A DNA stretch of 39,133 nt from CAZSXS01 sp964611385 (GTDB taxonomy: Bacteria; Bacillota; Clostridia; Lachnospirales; CAYPQA01). Where the stretch lies: assembly GCA_964611385.1 (NCBI GenBank), contig CAZSXS010000031.1:1-39133 (forward strand), in the 5' to 3' direction. Made by a program: the position numbers and the translations under genes. The notes beneath the pieces are model-generated. The model was not told the DNA's origin. It searched no databases and saw only the letters and a list, made by a program, of their open reading frames with translations. Shown one piece after another: positions 32,499 through 39,133 of this stretch (position 1 is the first letter of the stretch; every line of letters starts with the position of its first letter).

Positions 32499-33381
32499 CG
32501 GCGCTTCCTTCAGTAGCGTCTATGGTGCCGGATACACTCGTTTCTGAAACTTCATCAAATTTCTTGGTAATAACCAAAACAGTGTCCATGTATTTGAAAT
32601 TAACAACCGGAGTGATCAGCGCATATTTAGTCAACCCGGAAATATCAGCACGAACTTCCTTTACATAGCCGATGGTAATGCCGGGCGGATAGATGCTGCT
32701 GAGGTTGGAGGTTACAATTTCATCCCCCTCTATAATCTCTGCCTCTGAATCAATCAAGTCCATCCGGCACAGATTTTGGGACATAAGCTGCCAGTCTCCT
32801 CGAACATAGCCAATGTCCTCACTTCTAACACTCTTTGCACCTACAGAACTGTCATCGTCTACCAAAGATACAACCTTTGCGGAGCTTGCAAAGGCCTCAA
32901 TCACTTTACCAGCCAAGCCATTGTTGGCTAAAACAACCATGTTCTTATAAACCCCATCCTTCGTTCCCTTATCGATTACGAAGGTATCATACCAGCTCCC
33001 TGGATCCTTTGCGATAATGTGGGCTCCAATTTTGGGATAATCTGCGTACTTTTGGTCCAATTTAAGAAGGGCGGATAGAAGCTGGTTTTCCTTCTCCGCC
33101 AAACGCAATCGCCCGTTTTCTGTACGAAGGGCTTCTATTTCTGTCTTAAGTTGATTGTTTTCCTTTTGAAGCTCATCCATGTAAAACAAAAATTTTATTT
33201 TATCTGATATCCACACGGCTACCCCGTTCACGGCCTTCTGTGCAGGAGTTATAATCACACTGAGGGCGTTTTCTACAAGGGTAGGTTCTGTCCGGTAAAT
33301 GATGGATACGATAATGATTGCTAAGCAAACGGTTGTAAGGGAACCTATAAAGATCTTTTTGTATTTCGATAAAAATTCCAA
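32488..33381 (-). CDS. mreC: Rod shape-determining protein MreC
   Basis: This 297-residue bitopic membrane protein has a short cytoplasmic N-terminus, one membrane helix (about residues 12-30), a coiled coil (DELQKENNQLKTEIEALR) and then the paired beta domains with IAKDPGSWYDTFVIDKG and GLAGKV, all typical of MreC. It links cytoplasmic MreB to the periplasmic-side synthases. Translation starts at a TTG (33381), with GGGGAGTG at the right distance and no nearby ATG alternative. The last ~20 residues are a Ser/Thr/Asp-rich tail. Confidence 0.95.
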   Translation of the reverse strand: MEFLSKYKKIFIGSLTTVCLAIIIVSIIYRTEPTLVENALSVIITPAQKAVNGVAVWISDKIKFLFYMDELQKENNQLKTEIEALRTENGRLRLAEKENQLLSALLKLDQKYADYPKIGAHIIAKDPGSWYDTFVIDKGTKDGVYKNMVVLANNGLAGKVIEAFASSAKVVSLVDDDSSVGAKSVRSEDIGYVRGDWQLMSQNLCRMDLIDSEAEIIEGDEIVTSNLSSIYPPGITIGYVKEVRADISGLTKYALITPVVNFKYMDTVLVITKKFDEVSETSVSGTIDATEGSADAN

Positions 33382-33424
33382 TCAATCACTCCCCAATACA
33401 ATCATTTTTCCTCCATTTTGCGGC

Positions 33425-33440
33425 TCTGCCGCATTTTAAT
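33425..33440. other. Small GC-rich hairpin between mreB and mreC
   Basis: TGCGGC-TCT-GCCGCA forms a perfect 6-bp stem in the 97-base mreB-mreC gap. In the direction of transcription it lacks a U tract, so it is not a classical terminator. It could be a processing or stability element in the operon message. Confidence 0.4.
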
Positions 33441-33478
33441 AGAATTGTTGACCGAACCTTTCAGTCTTTGCATCAATT

Positions 33479-34504
33479 TTAAACATTCAGCTTTCGTGAG
33501 GTTGTAAGCACGTTTTTCAGTTTGTTCAAGTTTTCTAGAACCAAGCCGGTACCCATTGCCACGCAATTTAGAGGTTCATTTGCTACACGAACAGGGATTC
33601 TTGTCTCTGAATTGATGAGTTTATCCAAACCATCCAACATTGCGCCACCACCCGTAAGTACAATACCGGACTCAATGATATCGGCTGCTAACTCAGGAGG
33701 CGTTTTTTCTAAAGTGAATTTTATAGCGTCCACGATAGCCGTTACCGGCTCCGTGATGGCCTTGCAGATTTCCGGGGAATTGATTCGCATGGTTTTAGGA
33801 AGACCTGTAACCAAATCCCGACCTCTGATTTCCATGGAGCGGCTTTCGTCAGGTTCATAAACGGAGGCGATCTTTATTTTAATTTCTTCCGCTGTTCTTT
33901 CTCCGATTGCCAAATTGTATTCCTTTTTAATATAAGCAATAATGTGCTCGTCTAGTTTATCCCCAGCTGTACGAAGGCTTTTACTGGTTACTATGCCTCC
34001 AAGCGATATTACTGCCACTTCACTGGTGCCGCCGCCAATGTCCACCACCATGCTGCCAATGGGTTCCTCTATAGGCAGGCCGGCTCCGATGGCCGCAGCC
34101 ATTGGTTCTTCAATCAAATAAGCATCCCGCTCCTTGGCACCGGCTGAAACTGTAGCTTCAAACACCGCCCGCTTTTCCACCTCGGTAACGCCAGAGGGTA
34201 CACACACCACAACCCGAGGCCTGAAATTAAACATGGCTTGAGAAAGCACTTTATGAATAAAGTACTTTAACATTGCCTGTGTCGTTTCGAAGTCGGCAAT
34301 AACACCATCCTTCATGGGACGAATGGCGACAATGCTACCGGGTGTACGTCCGATCATTTGTTTGGCTTCGTCGCCCACTGCCCATATTTTTTTATCATTT
34401 ACATTAATTGCTACAACCGACGGTTCATTCACAACAATTCCCTTGTTTTTTACGAAAACAAGGGTGTTAGCCGTCCCAAGGTCTATTCCTAAGTCTTTTG
34501 ACAT
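33479..34504 (-). CDS. mreB: Actin-like rod shape-determining protein MreB
   Basis: This 341-residue protein has the MreB/actin-fold signatures: phosphate-1 DLGTANTLVF, IEEPMAAAIGAGL, the phosphate-2 DIGGGTSEVAVI, and the adenosine-binding LTGGGAMLDGL. It forms membrane-bound filaments that guide RodA/PBP2 synthesis. AAAGGAG precedes the ATG. It follows a DUF4321-type gene by 39 bases and leads the mreBCD-mrdA-min cluster. Confidence 0.97.
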   Translation of the reverse strand: MSKDLGIDLGTANTLVFVKNKGIVVNEPSVVAINVNDKKIWAVGDEAKQMIGRTPGSIVAIRPMKDGVIADFETTQAMLKYFIHKVLSQAMFNFRPRVVVCVPSGVTEVEKRAVFEATVSAGAKERDAYLIEEPMAAAIGAGLPIEEPIGSMVVDIGGGTSEVAVISLGGIVTSKSLRTAGDKLDEHIIAYIKKEYNLAIGERTAEEIKIKIASVYEPDESRSMEIRGRDLVTGLPKTMRINSPEICKAITEPVTAIVDAIKFTLEKTPPELAADIIESGIVLTGGGAMLDGLDKLINSETRIPVRVANEPLNCVAMGTGLVLENLNKLKNVLTTSRKLNV

Positions 34505-34543
34505 ATATGCTCTCCTTTGTTCTTTTATTCCGATTTTATACGC

Positions 34544-34807
34544 TTACTTTAGACGTTGATAGATGAATATTGCCAGAGCAATACCAATAACACCAGATAA
34601 GTTAAATCGAAATGTGAAGCCAATCATTAGCTCAATAATCCCCAATTTCAAGGAAACCGGTGGGTTAATTGCAAAATCTTGGCCAGCATTTAACCACTGC
34701 ATATAGGGTAAGCCCCCAACATAGTAGCCAATAAAGCTACCAACTACGATACCAGCCAAGATGAATAAAAATAAGGTCCAATTGTTTTTTTCGTTTCTGT
34801 TATACAT
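34544..34807 (-). CDS. DUF4321-type small membrane protein
   Basis: This 87-residue protein has two hydrophobic segments (LFLFILAGIVVGSFIGYYVG and a C-terminal GVIGIALAIFIYQ) joined by a polar loop with LKLGIIELMIGF. The pattern and its position immediately upstream of mreB match the DUF4321 family of Clostridia. Function is not known; a link with the elongasome is inferred from position only. AAGGTGG lies before the ATG. Confidence 0.82.
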   Translation of the reverse strand: MYNRNEKNNWTLFLFILAGIVVGSFIGYYVGGLPYMQWLNAGQDFAINPPVSLKLGIIELMIGFTFRFNLSGVIGIALAIFIYQRLK

Positions 34808-34878
34808 GAAACACCACCTTTTGATCTCCTAACAGTAGGCCTGCGCTAACCGTTTGACTTCAGACTATAAATAATCAT

Positions 34879-35469
34879 TTATTTGGCTCTCAGTTCATCT
34901 GGGCGGGTAGGATTGACTCGTACTAGCCATATTCCGTCCTCTTTTACCATGTAAAACTTAAATTCGAATAAAGTGCGGTCAATGAGTTTAATATATCCAT
35001 GGTTTTCGTCTGTTGCAATAAACTCTCCTTTGTCCGCATAACAAAACATATCATCAATTTTAAAAAGCCGTTCCTTATCAGCTAAAGGTTCCTTCATCAC
35101 CTGTTCACCATAAGCTTCCTTCGTGATGGGCATCCCTTCTTTGGCATAGAGGTCAAACTCTCGTTCCCAATTCATATCCAGTCCACATTGTGCAAAAATC
35201 TTGGCCGTCGTAATCTGGGTGGTATCCTTGAAAAGATTGATATCACCGCTTTCTATATATTTATCATAAAGTTTTTTTTCTTCATCTGTTAGGGAAAATA
35301 CATCATCATAATTTCTTGGATCGGTTCCGTCCCCCTCGTTCACGATCTCAACGACGACGTCATCCTCACCAGAAGGCTGAGGAAGGGGGCTAGCTGACTC
35401 GATAGGTTTTTTGCAGCCGGTGAGTGTTACAAGAAGCAAAGCGGCTAACAGATATATGTTTTTCTTCAT
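34879..35469 (-). CDS. Small lipoprotein of unknown function
   Basis: The 196-residue product begins MKKNIYLLAALLLVTLTGC, a lipoprotein signal with LTGC lipobox (Cys19). A Pro/Ser/Glu/Asp-rich linker of about 30 residues follows, then a globular part with FSLTDEEKKLYDKYI and a C-terminal strand pair (FEFKFYMVKEDGIWLVRVN). I do not recognise a family. AAAGGAG precedes the start and a strong promoter lies upstream, so it is the first gene of the mre/min operon. A role at the cell surface near the elongation machinery is a guess from context. Confidence 0.85.
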   Translation of the reverse strand: MKKNIYLLAALLLVTLTGCKKPIESASPLPQPSGEDDVVVEIVNEGDGTDPRNYDDVFSLTDEEKKLYDKYIESGDINLFKDTTQITTAKIFAQCGLDMNWEREFDLYAKEGMPITKEAYGEQVMKEPLADKERLFKIDDMFCYADKGEFIATDENHGYIKLIDRTLFEFKFYMVKEDGIWLVRVNPTRPDELRAK

Positions 35470-35507
35470 TTTTTTATTCTCCTTTGCATAATTTGACTCG
35501 TTCTTGG

Positions 35508-35536
35508 ATTATACTATAGACTTACATATATTGTAA
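35508..35536 (-). promoter_or_regulatory. Promoter for the lipoprotein-mre-min operon
   Basis: On the minus strand TTACAA (35531-35536), a 17-base spacer and TATAAT (35508-35513) form a near-consensus sigma-A promoter, about 38 bases upstream of the lipoprotein start codon. Confidence 0.65.
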
Positions 35537-35555
35537 AGGTTTAGATTTTAAAGAC

Positions 35556-35584
35556 TTGTAAAAATTTCATAACTTTGTTAAAAT
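35556..35584 (+). promoter_or_regulatory. Promoter for the DUF4914 gene
   Basis: TTGTAA (35556-35561), a 17-base spacer and TAAAAT (35579-35584) give a good sigma-A match, leaving a ~60-base leader. The leader holds a GGCAT-GAAA-ATGCC hairpin at 35614-35627, a stem capped by a stable GAAA tetraloop, just upstream of the AAGGAGAG ribosome site. Confidence 0.6.
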
Positions 35585-35650
35585 GTCAAGTACTACTTTT
35601 AAAATAAAAGTATGGCATGAAAATGCCTGTAACCGAAAGGAGAGATTTAT

Positions 35651-37540
35651 ATGGTTACAGAGATTCTTAACAAGATGGTCCTACCTGAAGCGCTTCAAAA
35701 AATTTATAAGAACTCAACGGCGGAAATCATTATCCCTGAAAGCCGTGAACAGCTCCTAGAGCTGGCTATGGGCGGTAAAGACAACGATACCTTCGACGTC
35801 TGCTTTGATGTGGAAGGTAAATCCGTACGCGAAGCTTATGTAGTTAAATGCAAAAACGGTATCGTTGCAAACTACGACGACATTTATATGCGTCGTCGTG
35901 ACCCCGACAGCATGGTCATCGCTGACAATCTTCCCACTGACAAGATGCGGCACGAGGAACGCTTTGGAACAAAGTTTGATGAAGTTCGGGAACAGACTTT
36001 CGAATGGATTAAACAACAACCTTCCTTAATCATAATGCCCTTCCTGGCCGGCAACGGTGAAATGGGTCTGGGCTACGACTCTTTATTGGTTGTACCGACC
36101 AACGCCGCCTTCTTTGCTTTGGGACTTGCTGATCTCCAAGGTTTTATCCCCAAGGATAAGATTCCAAACTTCTTTAAGCCGAAGGCAATCGTTTATGTGG
36201 CGCCTCCTTTTAGGCATACCCATTACGATGGAAAACAGGTTGTCATGCACAACCGGCTTTACGAGCTTCACGAGGTCTTTTCCTTTAACCTCTATCCCGG
36301 GCCTAGTGCTAAAAAGGGAATTTATGGTGTTCTGTTGAACATAGGCGAGCAGGAAAAATGGGTTACACTTCATGCTTCTACCGTGCGCATTGTCACTCCC
36401 TATGAAATGTCAACAACCATTATGCATGAGGGCGCCAGTGGCGGCGGTAAGAGTGAAATGATTGAGCAGTTCCACCGGGAAATTGACGGGCGTTTACTGT
36501 TGGGAACTAACTTGATCAATGGTGAGCAAGTTTTCTTGAACATCAATGACTCCTCTGAAATGCACCCAGTTACCGATGATATGGCACTTTGTCATCCTTC
36601 TCTCCAGAATGAGAGTCAAAAGCTTGTAGTTGCTGATGCGGAAGACGGCTGGTTCTTGCGGGTTAATCACATCAACAAATACGGCACTGATCCAGAGACT
36701 GAGCGGAACACCATCCATCCTAAGAAGCCTTTGCTTTTCCTGAATATGGATGCGGTTCCAGGTTCAACTTGCTTGATCTGGGAGCCCATCATGGACAAGC
36801 CAGGCTCTCCCTGCCCCAACCCCCGTGTCATCATGCCCAGAACCTTTGTCAACAACTCTATAGACAGAAGTGTTGAGGTAGACATTCGGAGCTTCGGAAT
36901 TCGGACGCCACCCTGCACCAAGGAACATCCCACTTACGGTATCGTCGGTTTGTTCCATGTACTACCACCAGCCTTGGCTTGGCTTTGGAGACTTGCAGCT
37001 CCCCGTGGCTATGCTAATCCAAGTATCGTAGATTCTGGTAAGAAAATGGAAAGCGAAGGCGTAGGTTCTTACTGGCCTTTTGCTACCGGCAAAATGGTTG
37101 ATCAGGCCAACCTCTTACTCAATCAAATTCTTAAGACACCGCAAACTCGCTACATCTTGATACCGAATCAGCATATTGGGGCTTACAAGGTGGGCTTTGC
37201 TGGACAATGGGCAACCCGTGAATATTTGTCCAGACGTGGTGGAACCCGTTTCCGTTCCGAATTTTTAAAAGATTCACGCTGTCCGCTTCTGGGATACGCC
37301 TTTGATTCCATCAAGATCGAAGGAACGGTTATCAGCAAAGGCTTCCTACAAGTCAACTATCAACCAGAGGTTGGCAATGAAGGATATGATGCCGGTGCTA
37401 GAGAGCTTACCGAATTCTTCAAGTCCGAAGCAGAAAAGTACCTCACTCCTGACATTTCAGCCCTTGGACGCAAGATCATTGAAGCTTGCTTAAGAGACGC
37501 TAGCGTGAGTGAATATTTAGATTTAATACCAAAGATGTAA
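35651..37540 (+). CDS. DUF4914 protein with PEP-carboxykinase-like P-loop
   Basis: This 629-residue cytoplasmic protein resembles the uncharacterised DUF4914 family. A P-loop, GASGGGKS, lies at residues 261-268; it recalls the kinase-1 loop of PEP carboxykinase (GxSGTGKT). About 60 residues later DAEDGWFLRVNH (from Asp329) resembles the PEPCK metal/phosphate motif GDDEHGW. The N-terminal 250 residues contain PPFRHTHYDGKQVVMH and no known domain. It has no signal peptide. AAGGAGAG before the ATG and a strong promoter suggest high expression, and codon choice is richer in C-ending codons than in the neighbours. It is a single-gene unit divergent from the mre operon. An ATP/GTP-dependent kinase or carboxykinase activity is inferred, with the substrate unknown. 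Confidence 0.83.
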   Translation: MVTEILNKMVLPEALQKIYKNSTAEIIIPESREQLLELAMGGKDNDTFDVCFDVEGKSVREAYVVKCKNGIVANYDDIYMRRRDPDSMVIADNLPTDKMRHEERFGTKFDEVREQTFEWIKQQPSLIIMPFLAGNGEMGLGYDSLLVVPTNAAFFALGLADLQGFIPKDKIPNFFKPKAIVYVAPPFRHTHYDGKQVVMHNRLYELHEVFSFNLYPGPSAKKGIYGVLLNIGEQEKWVTLHASTVRIVTPYEMSTTIMHEGASGGGKSEMIEQFHREIDGRLLLGTNLINGEQVFLNINDSSEMHPVTDDMALCHPSLQNESQKLVVADAEDGWFLRVNHINKYGTDPETERNTIHPKKPLLFLNMDAVPGSTCLIWEPIMDKPGSPCPNPRVIMPRTFVNNSIDRSVEVDIRSFGIRTPPCTKEHPTYGIVGLFHVLPPALAWLWRLAAPRGYANPSIVDSGKKMESEGVGSYWPFATGKMVDQANLLLNQILKTPQTRYILIPNQHIGAYKVGFAGQWATREYLSRRGGTRFRSEFLKDSRCPLLGYAFDSIKIEGTVISKGFLQVNYQPEVGNEGYDAGARELTEFFKSEAEKYLTPDISALGRKIIEACLRDASVSEYLDLIPKM

Positions 37541-37572
37541 CATAGAAAAAGCAAAGAGCGCTTTTTCTATGT
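37540..37572 (+). terminator. Terminator-like 13-bp hairpin after the DUF4914 gene
   Basis: ACATAGAAAAAGC and GCTTTTTCTATGT form a perfect 13-bp stem with loop AAAGAGC, beginning on the last base of the stop codon. The U run is inside the descending arm. Confidence 0.65.
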
Positions 37573-37623
37573 ACTGATTTAAGTAGCAGCAAAGCCACCA
37601 AATGTCGCTTAGTATAAACCTTG

Positions 37624-37667
37624 GGGGAGAAGGAGTTGACCAAGTAACTTGGTATCTCTTCTTCCCC
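37624..37667 (+). other. Imperfect hairpin in the DUF4914-ispD spacer
   Basis: GGGGAGAAGGAG (37624-37635) pairs with CTCTTCTTCCCC (37656-37667) at 11 of 12 positions, counting G:U pairs. An inner ACCAAG-TAA-CTTGGT hairpin caps it, and ATTTTCC follows. It may be a second terminator or a leader structure for ispD. Confidence 0.45.
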
Positions 37668-37694
37668 ATTTTCCTGTCCTAAGCTAACCAGTCA

Positions 37695-37730
37695 ATAGCG
37701 GCTTGGTAAATGTTTAAGAGACTGAGTATA
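37695..37730 (+). repeat. Intergenic repeat, long copy E, upstream of ispD
   Basis: It matches copy A (10769-10804) at 31 of 36 positions and ends in the exact consensus AGAGACTGAGTATA. It lies 20 bases before the ispD start codon, so a -10 box at its TATATA would give a leader of fewer than ten bases. That argues against its being the normal ispD promoter. Confidence 0.6.
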
Positions 37731-37749
37731 TATACTATTGGGAGAGATT

Positions 37750-38463
37750 ATGTGTAAAATATCCGTAGTGATTGTTTCTGCCGGACGGGGCCAAAGGCTT
37801 TCTCCGACACCAAAGCAGTTCTTGCCCTTGAACGGCAAATTCATTCTTTTTCATACCTTGGAGCGTTTCGATATTCAACCGATCAGCGAAGTTGTGATTG
37901 TCCTGAATGAAGATTGGCAAAGCTTCTGCACGTCGGATGCAATTCTTTCCTGTTTCAAAACCGTCAAAAATATAAAAATCACCACTGGTGCATCCTCCAG
38001 GCAAGCCTCTGTCTATGAAGGGCTAAAGCGTTTATCCCCTCAATGTGAATACTGTTTGATCCACGACGCTGCGCGTCCCTTACTAAAATCTACCCATATT
38101 TTGGAAATAATAAAACAAGTGCAACAAAATAATTGTGTACTGGGGGTTAAGGCCAAGGAGACTATGAAGATTGTTGACGATAAGGGTTTAATCCAAAGCA
38201 CGCTGAACAGAGAAAGCCTGTGGTCGATTCAAACACCACAGGCTTTTAAGTTGGAAACTTTACTGCAAGCATATGAAGCCATTGCTACGAACTCAAATAA
38301 AACCTTAGCTGACTTTACGGATGACGCAGCAATCGTTGAAGCCTTTGGCGAGAGCGTTAAGATGGTCGAAGGCTCTTATGATAATATTAAGATCACAACT
38401 AAGGAAGATTTGATTTTAGCAGAGCTGCTCATAAAGGAAATGAGTAAACAGGGGGAATACTGA
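37750..38463 (+). CDS. ispD: 2-C-methyl-D-erythritol 4-phosphate cytidylyltransferase
   Basis: This 237-residue enzyme of the MEP isoprenoid pathway couples CTP and methylerythritol 4-phosphate to CDP-ME. It has the N-terminal nucleotide loop SAGRGQRLSPTPKQF, the central HDAARPLL, VKAKETMKIV, RESLWSIQTPQAF and the C-terminal TDDAAIVE and GSYDNIKITTKEDL. The ATG at 37750 has GGGAGAG before it; a TTG four codons upstream was rejected. The next gene, rnhA, follows after three bases. Confidence 0.96.
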   Translation: MCKISVVIVSAGRGQRLSPTPKQFLPLNGKFILFHTLERFDIQPISEVVIVLNEDWQSFCTSDAILSCFKTVKNIKITTGASSRQASVYEGLKRLSPQCEYCLIHDAARPLLKSTHILEIIKQVQQNNCVLGVKAKETMKIVDDKGLIQSTLNRESLWSIQTPQAFKLETLLQAYEAIATNSNKTLADFTDDAAIVEAFGESVKMVEGSYDNIKITTKEDLILAELLIKEMSKQGEY

Positions 38464-38466
38464 CGA

Positions 38467-38934
38467 ATGAAAGAAGTTCTAGTCTATACTGACGGCGCTT
38501 GTACCAATAACCCTGGACCAGGGGGCTACGGGGTTGTGCTCTTATATGGGGATAAAAGAAAAGAGCTTTCTGGTGGCTTTCAACGTACCACCAATAACCG
38601 CATGGAGCTTATGGCTGTCATTAAGGGTCTTGAAACGCTCAAGGAACCTTGTGTGGTTCGACTTTATTCCGATTCGAAGTATGTAGTAGACGCAATTGAG
38701 AAGGGTTGGCTTACGTCCTGGAAGCTGAAAAATTGGAAGCGCGGCAAAAAAGATGATGTTTTAAACGTGGATCTTTGGAAGAGGATTGACAAGCTCCTAA
38801 GCATCCATGATGTTAAGTTTATTTGGATTAAAGGGCATAACGCCAATAAAGAAAATGAACGTTGTGATCTTTTAGCAAGAAATGCCATTGTTTCAGGGGA
38901 GTTAGAGGAGGATCTGGGATATGGAAGTTCATAG
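38467..38934 (+). CDS. rnhA: Ribonuclease HI
   Basis: This 155-residue enzyme cleaves the RNA strand of RNA:DNA hybrids. The metal-binding acids appear in TDGACTNNPGPGGYG, NRMELMAV, LYSDSKYVVDAI and CDLLARNA, with the flap His in IKGHNANKENE. The WLTSWKLKNWKRG basic handle is intact. It begins three bases after the ispD stop and is probably co-transcribed with it. Its GGGGGAA ribosome site lies inside the ispD end. Confidence 0.97.
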   Translation: MKEVLVYTDGACTNNPGPGGYGVVLLYGDKRKELSGGFQRTTNNRMELMAVIKGLETLKEPCVVRLYSDSKYVVDAIEKGWLTSWKLKNWKRGKKDDVLNVDLWKRIDKLLSIHDVKFIWIKGHNANKENERCDLLARNAIVSGELEEDLGYGSS

Positions 38935-38936
38935 AT

Positions 38937-38951
38937 AAGAAACTGAGTATA
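38937..38951 (+). repeat. Intergenic motif copy F
   Basis: AAGAAACTGAGTATA, one base off the consensus over its last 14 bases, starts three bases after the rnhA stop. TATAAAAT at its end could be a -10 box for something to the right. Confidence 0.45.
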
Positions 38952-38975
38952 AAATAAAACTTCTAGTTTTGTCAC

Positions 38976-39006
38976 AAAAACGCCATATTTAAAATGTGGC
39001 ATTTAT
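38976..39006. terminator. Bidirectional terminator after rnhA
   Basis: AAAAAC, then GCCATATT-TAA-AATGTGGC (8 pairs including one G:U), then ATTTATTG. The A and T flanks allow termination either way. The remaining ~130 bases to the window end are AT-rich, with no gene seen. Confidence 0.6.
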
Positions 39007-39133
39007 TGATTTTATTGAACTTCGAAGGGTTAATAATTATAATTTTGAAAATAATAGGATAGAATAACATTATTTTTTAACTATATATTCGGAAAAATAC
39101 TTTCCAAGTGTAGAGAAATAGTGTATATTGGAA

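Noticed and set aside
37703..37734. ispD promoter TTGGTA-18-TATATA
   Set aside because: It would leave a leader shorter than ten bases, with the ribosome site at or before the transcript start; the segment is better described as a repeat copy.

Overview
The window looks like chromosomal DNA from a low-GC, endospore-forming anaerobe of the Clostridia. The evidence is a clostridial shape/division cluster (mreBCD, mrdA, minCDE, rodA, plus a DUF4321-type protein), a SpoVB-like flippase, a CotS-like protein next to an acidic DUF6128-like protein, AGGAGG-type ribosome binding sites throughout, and several TTG/GTG starts. I do not assign a genus. No tRNA, rRNA or CRISPR array was seen.

Left edge (1-1300): what looks like the right end of an IS200/IS605 (TnpB-type) element, a broken IS66 tnpB fragment, and kptA (RNA 2'-phosphotransferase). 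A very long G-rich hairpin follows kptA.

Accessory carbohydrate locus (1307-10680): six minus-strand genes, read from a 278-bp region they share with a divergent AraC-family regulator. The order is a two-part transglutaminase-like protein, a CBM9-like protein, two LplB/YtcP-type ABC permeases, a solute-binding lipoprotein, then a GH18 glycosidase behind a strong hairpin. Only the lipoprotein has an export signal. The glycosidase, transglutaminase-like protein and CBM9 protein therefore appear cytoplasmic, which suggests import of a GlcNAc-containing glycan or glycopeptide and its breakdown inside the cell. This is the best candidate here for an undescribed system.

Spore-related pair and housekeeping genes (10951-21456): a CotS-like protein that has lost its kinase catalytic residues; a Glu-rich protein with six tandem 12-residue repeats, each carrying one Cys; rsmA/ksgA; a SpoVB/MurJ-type flippase; an amidohydrolase; typA; and citrate synthase.

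Long minus-strand shape/metabolism array (about 35.5 kb down to 17.2 kb): promoter, lipoprotein, DUF4321 protein, mreB, mreC, mreD, mrdA, minC, minD, minE, rodA, mgsA, oadB, a 37-residue oadG-like gene, lacZ, gltA, typA, amidohydrolase, terminator. Spacing is tight, with several start/stop overlaps. MgsA is unusual: the catalytic Asp is Glu and the active-site His is Tyr.

Right edge (35.5-39.1 kb): a divergent, well-formed promoter drives a DUF4914 protein with a PEP-carboxykinase-like P-loop. It is followed by a palindrome-rich spacer, ispD and rnhA. A short motif, AGAGACTGAGTATA, recurs in at least six intergenic spacers across the window, usually just upstream of a gene.
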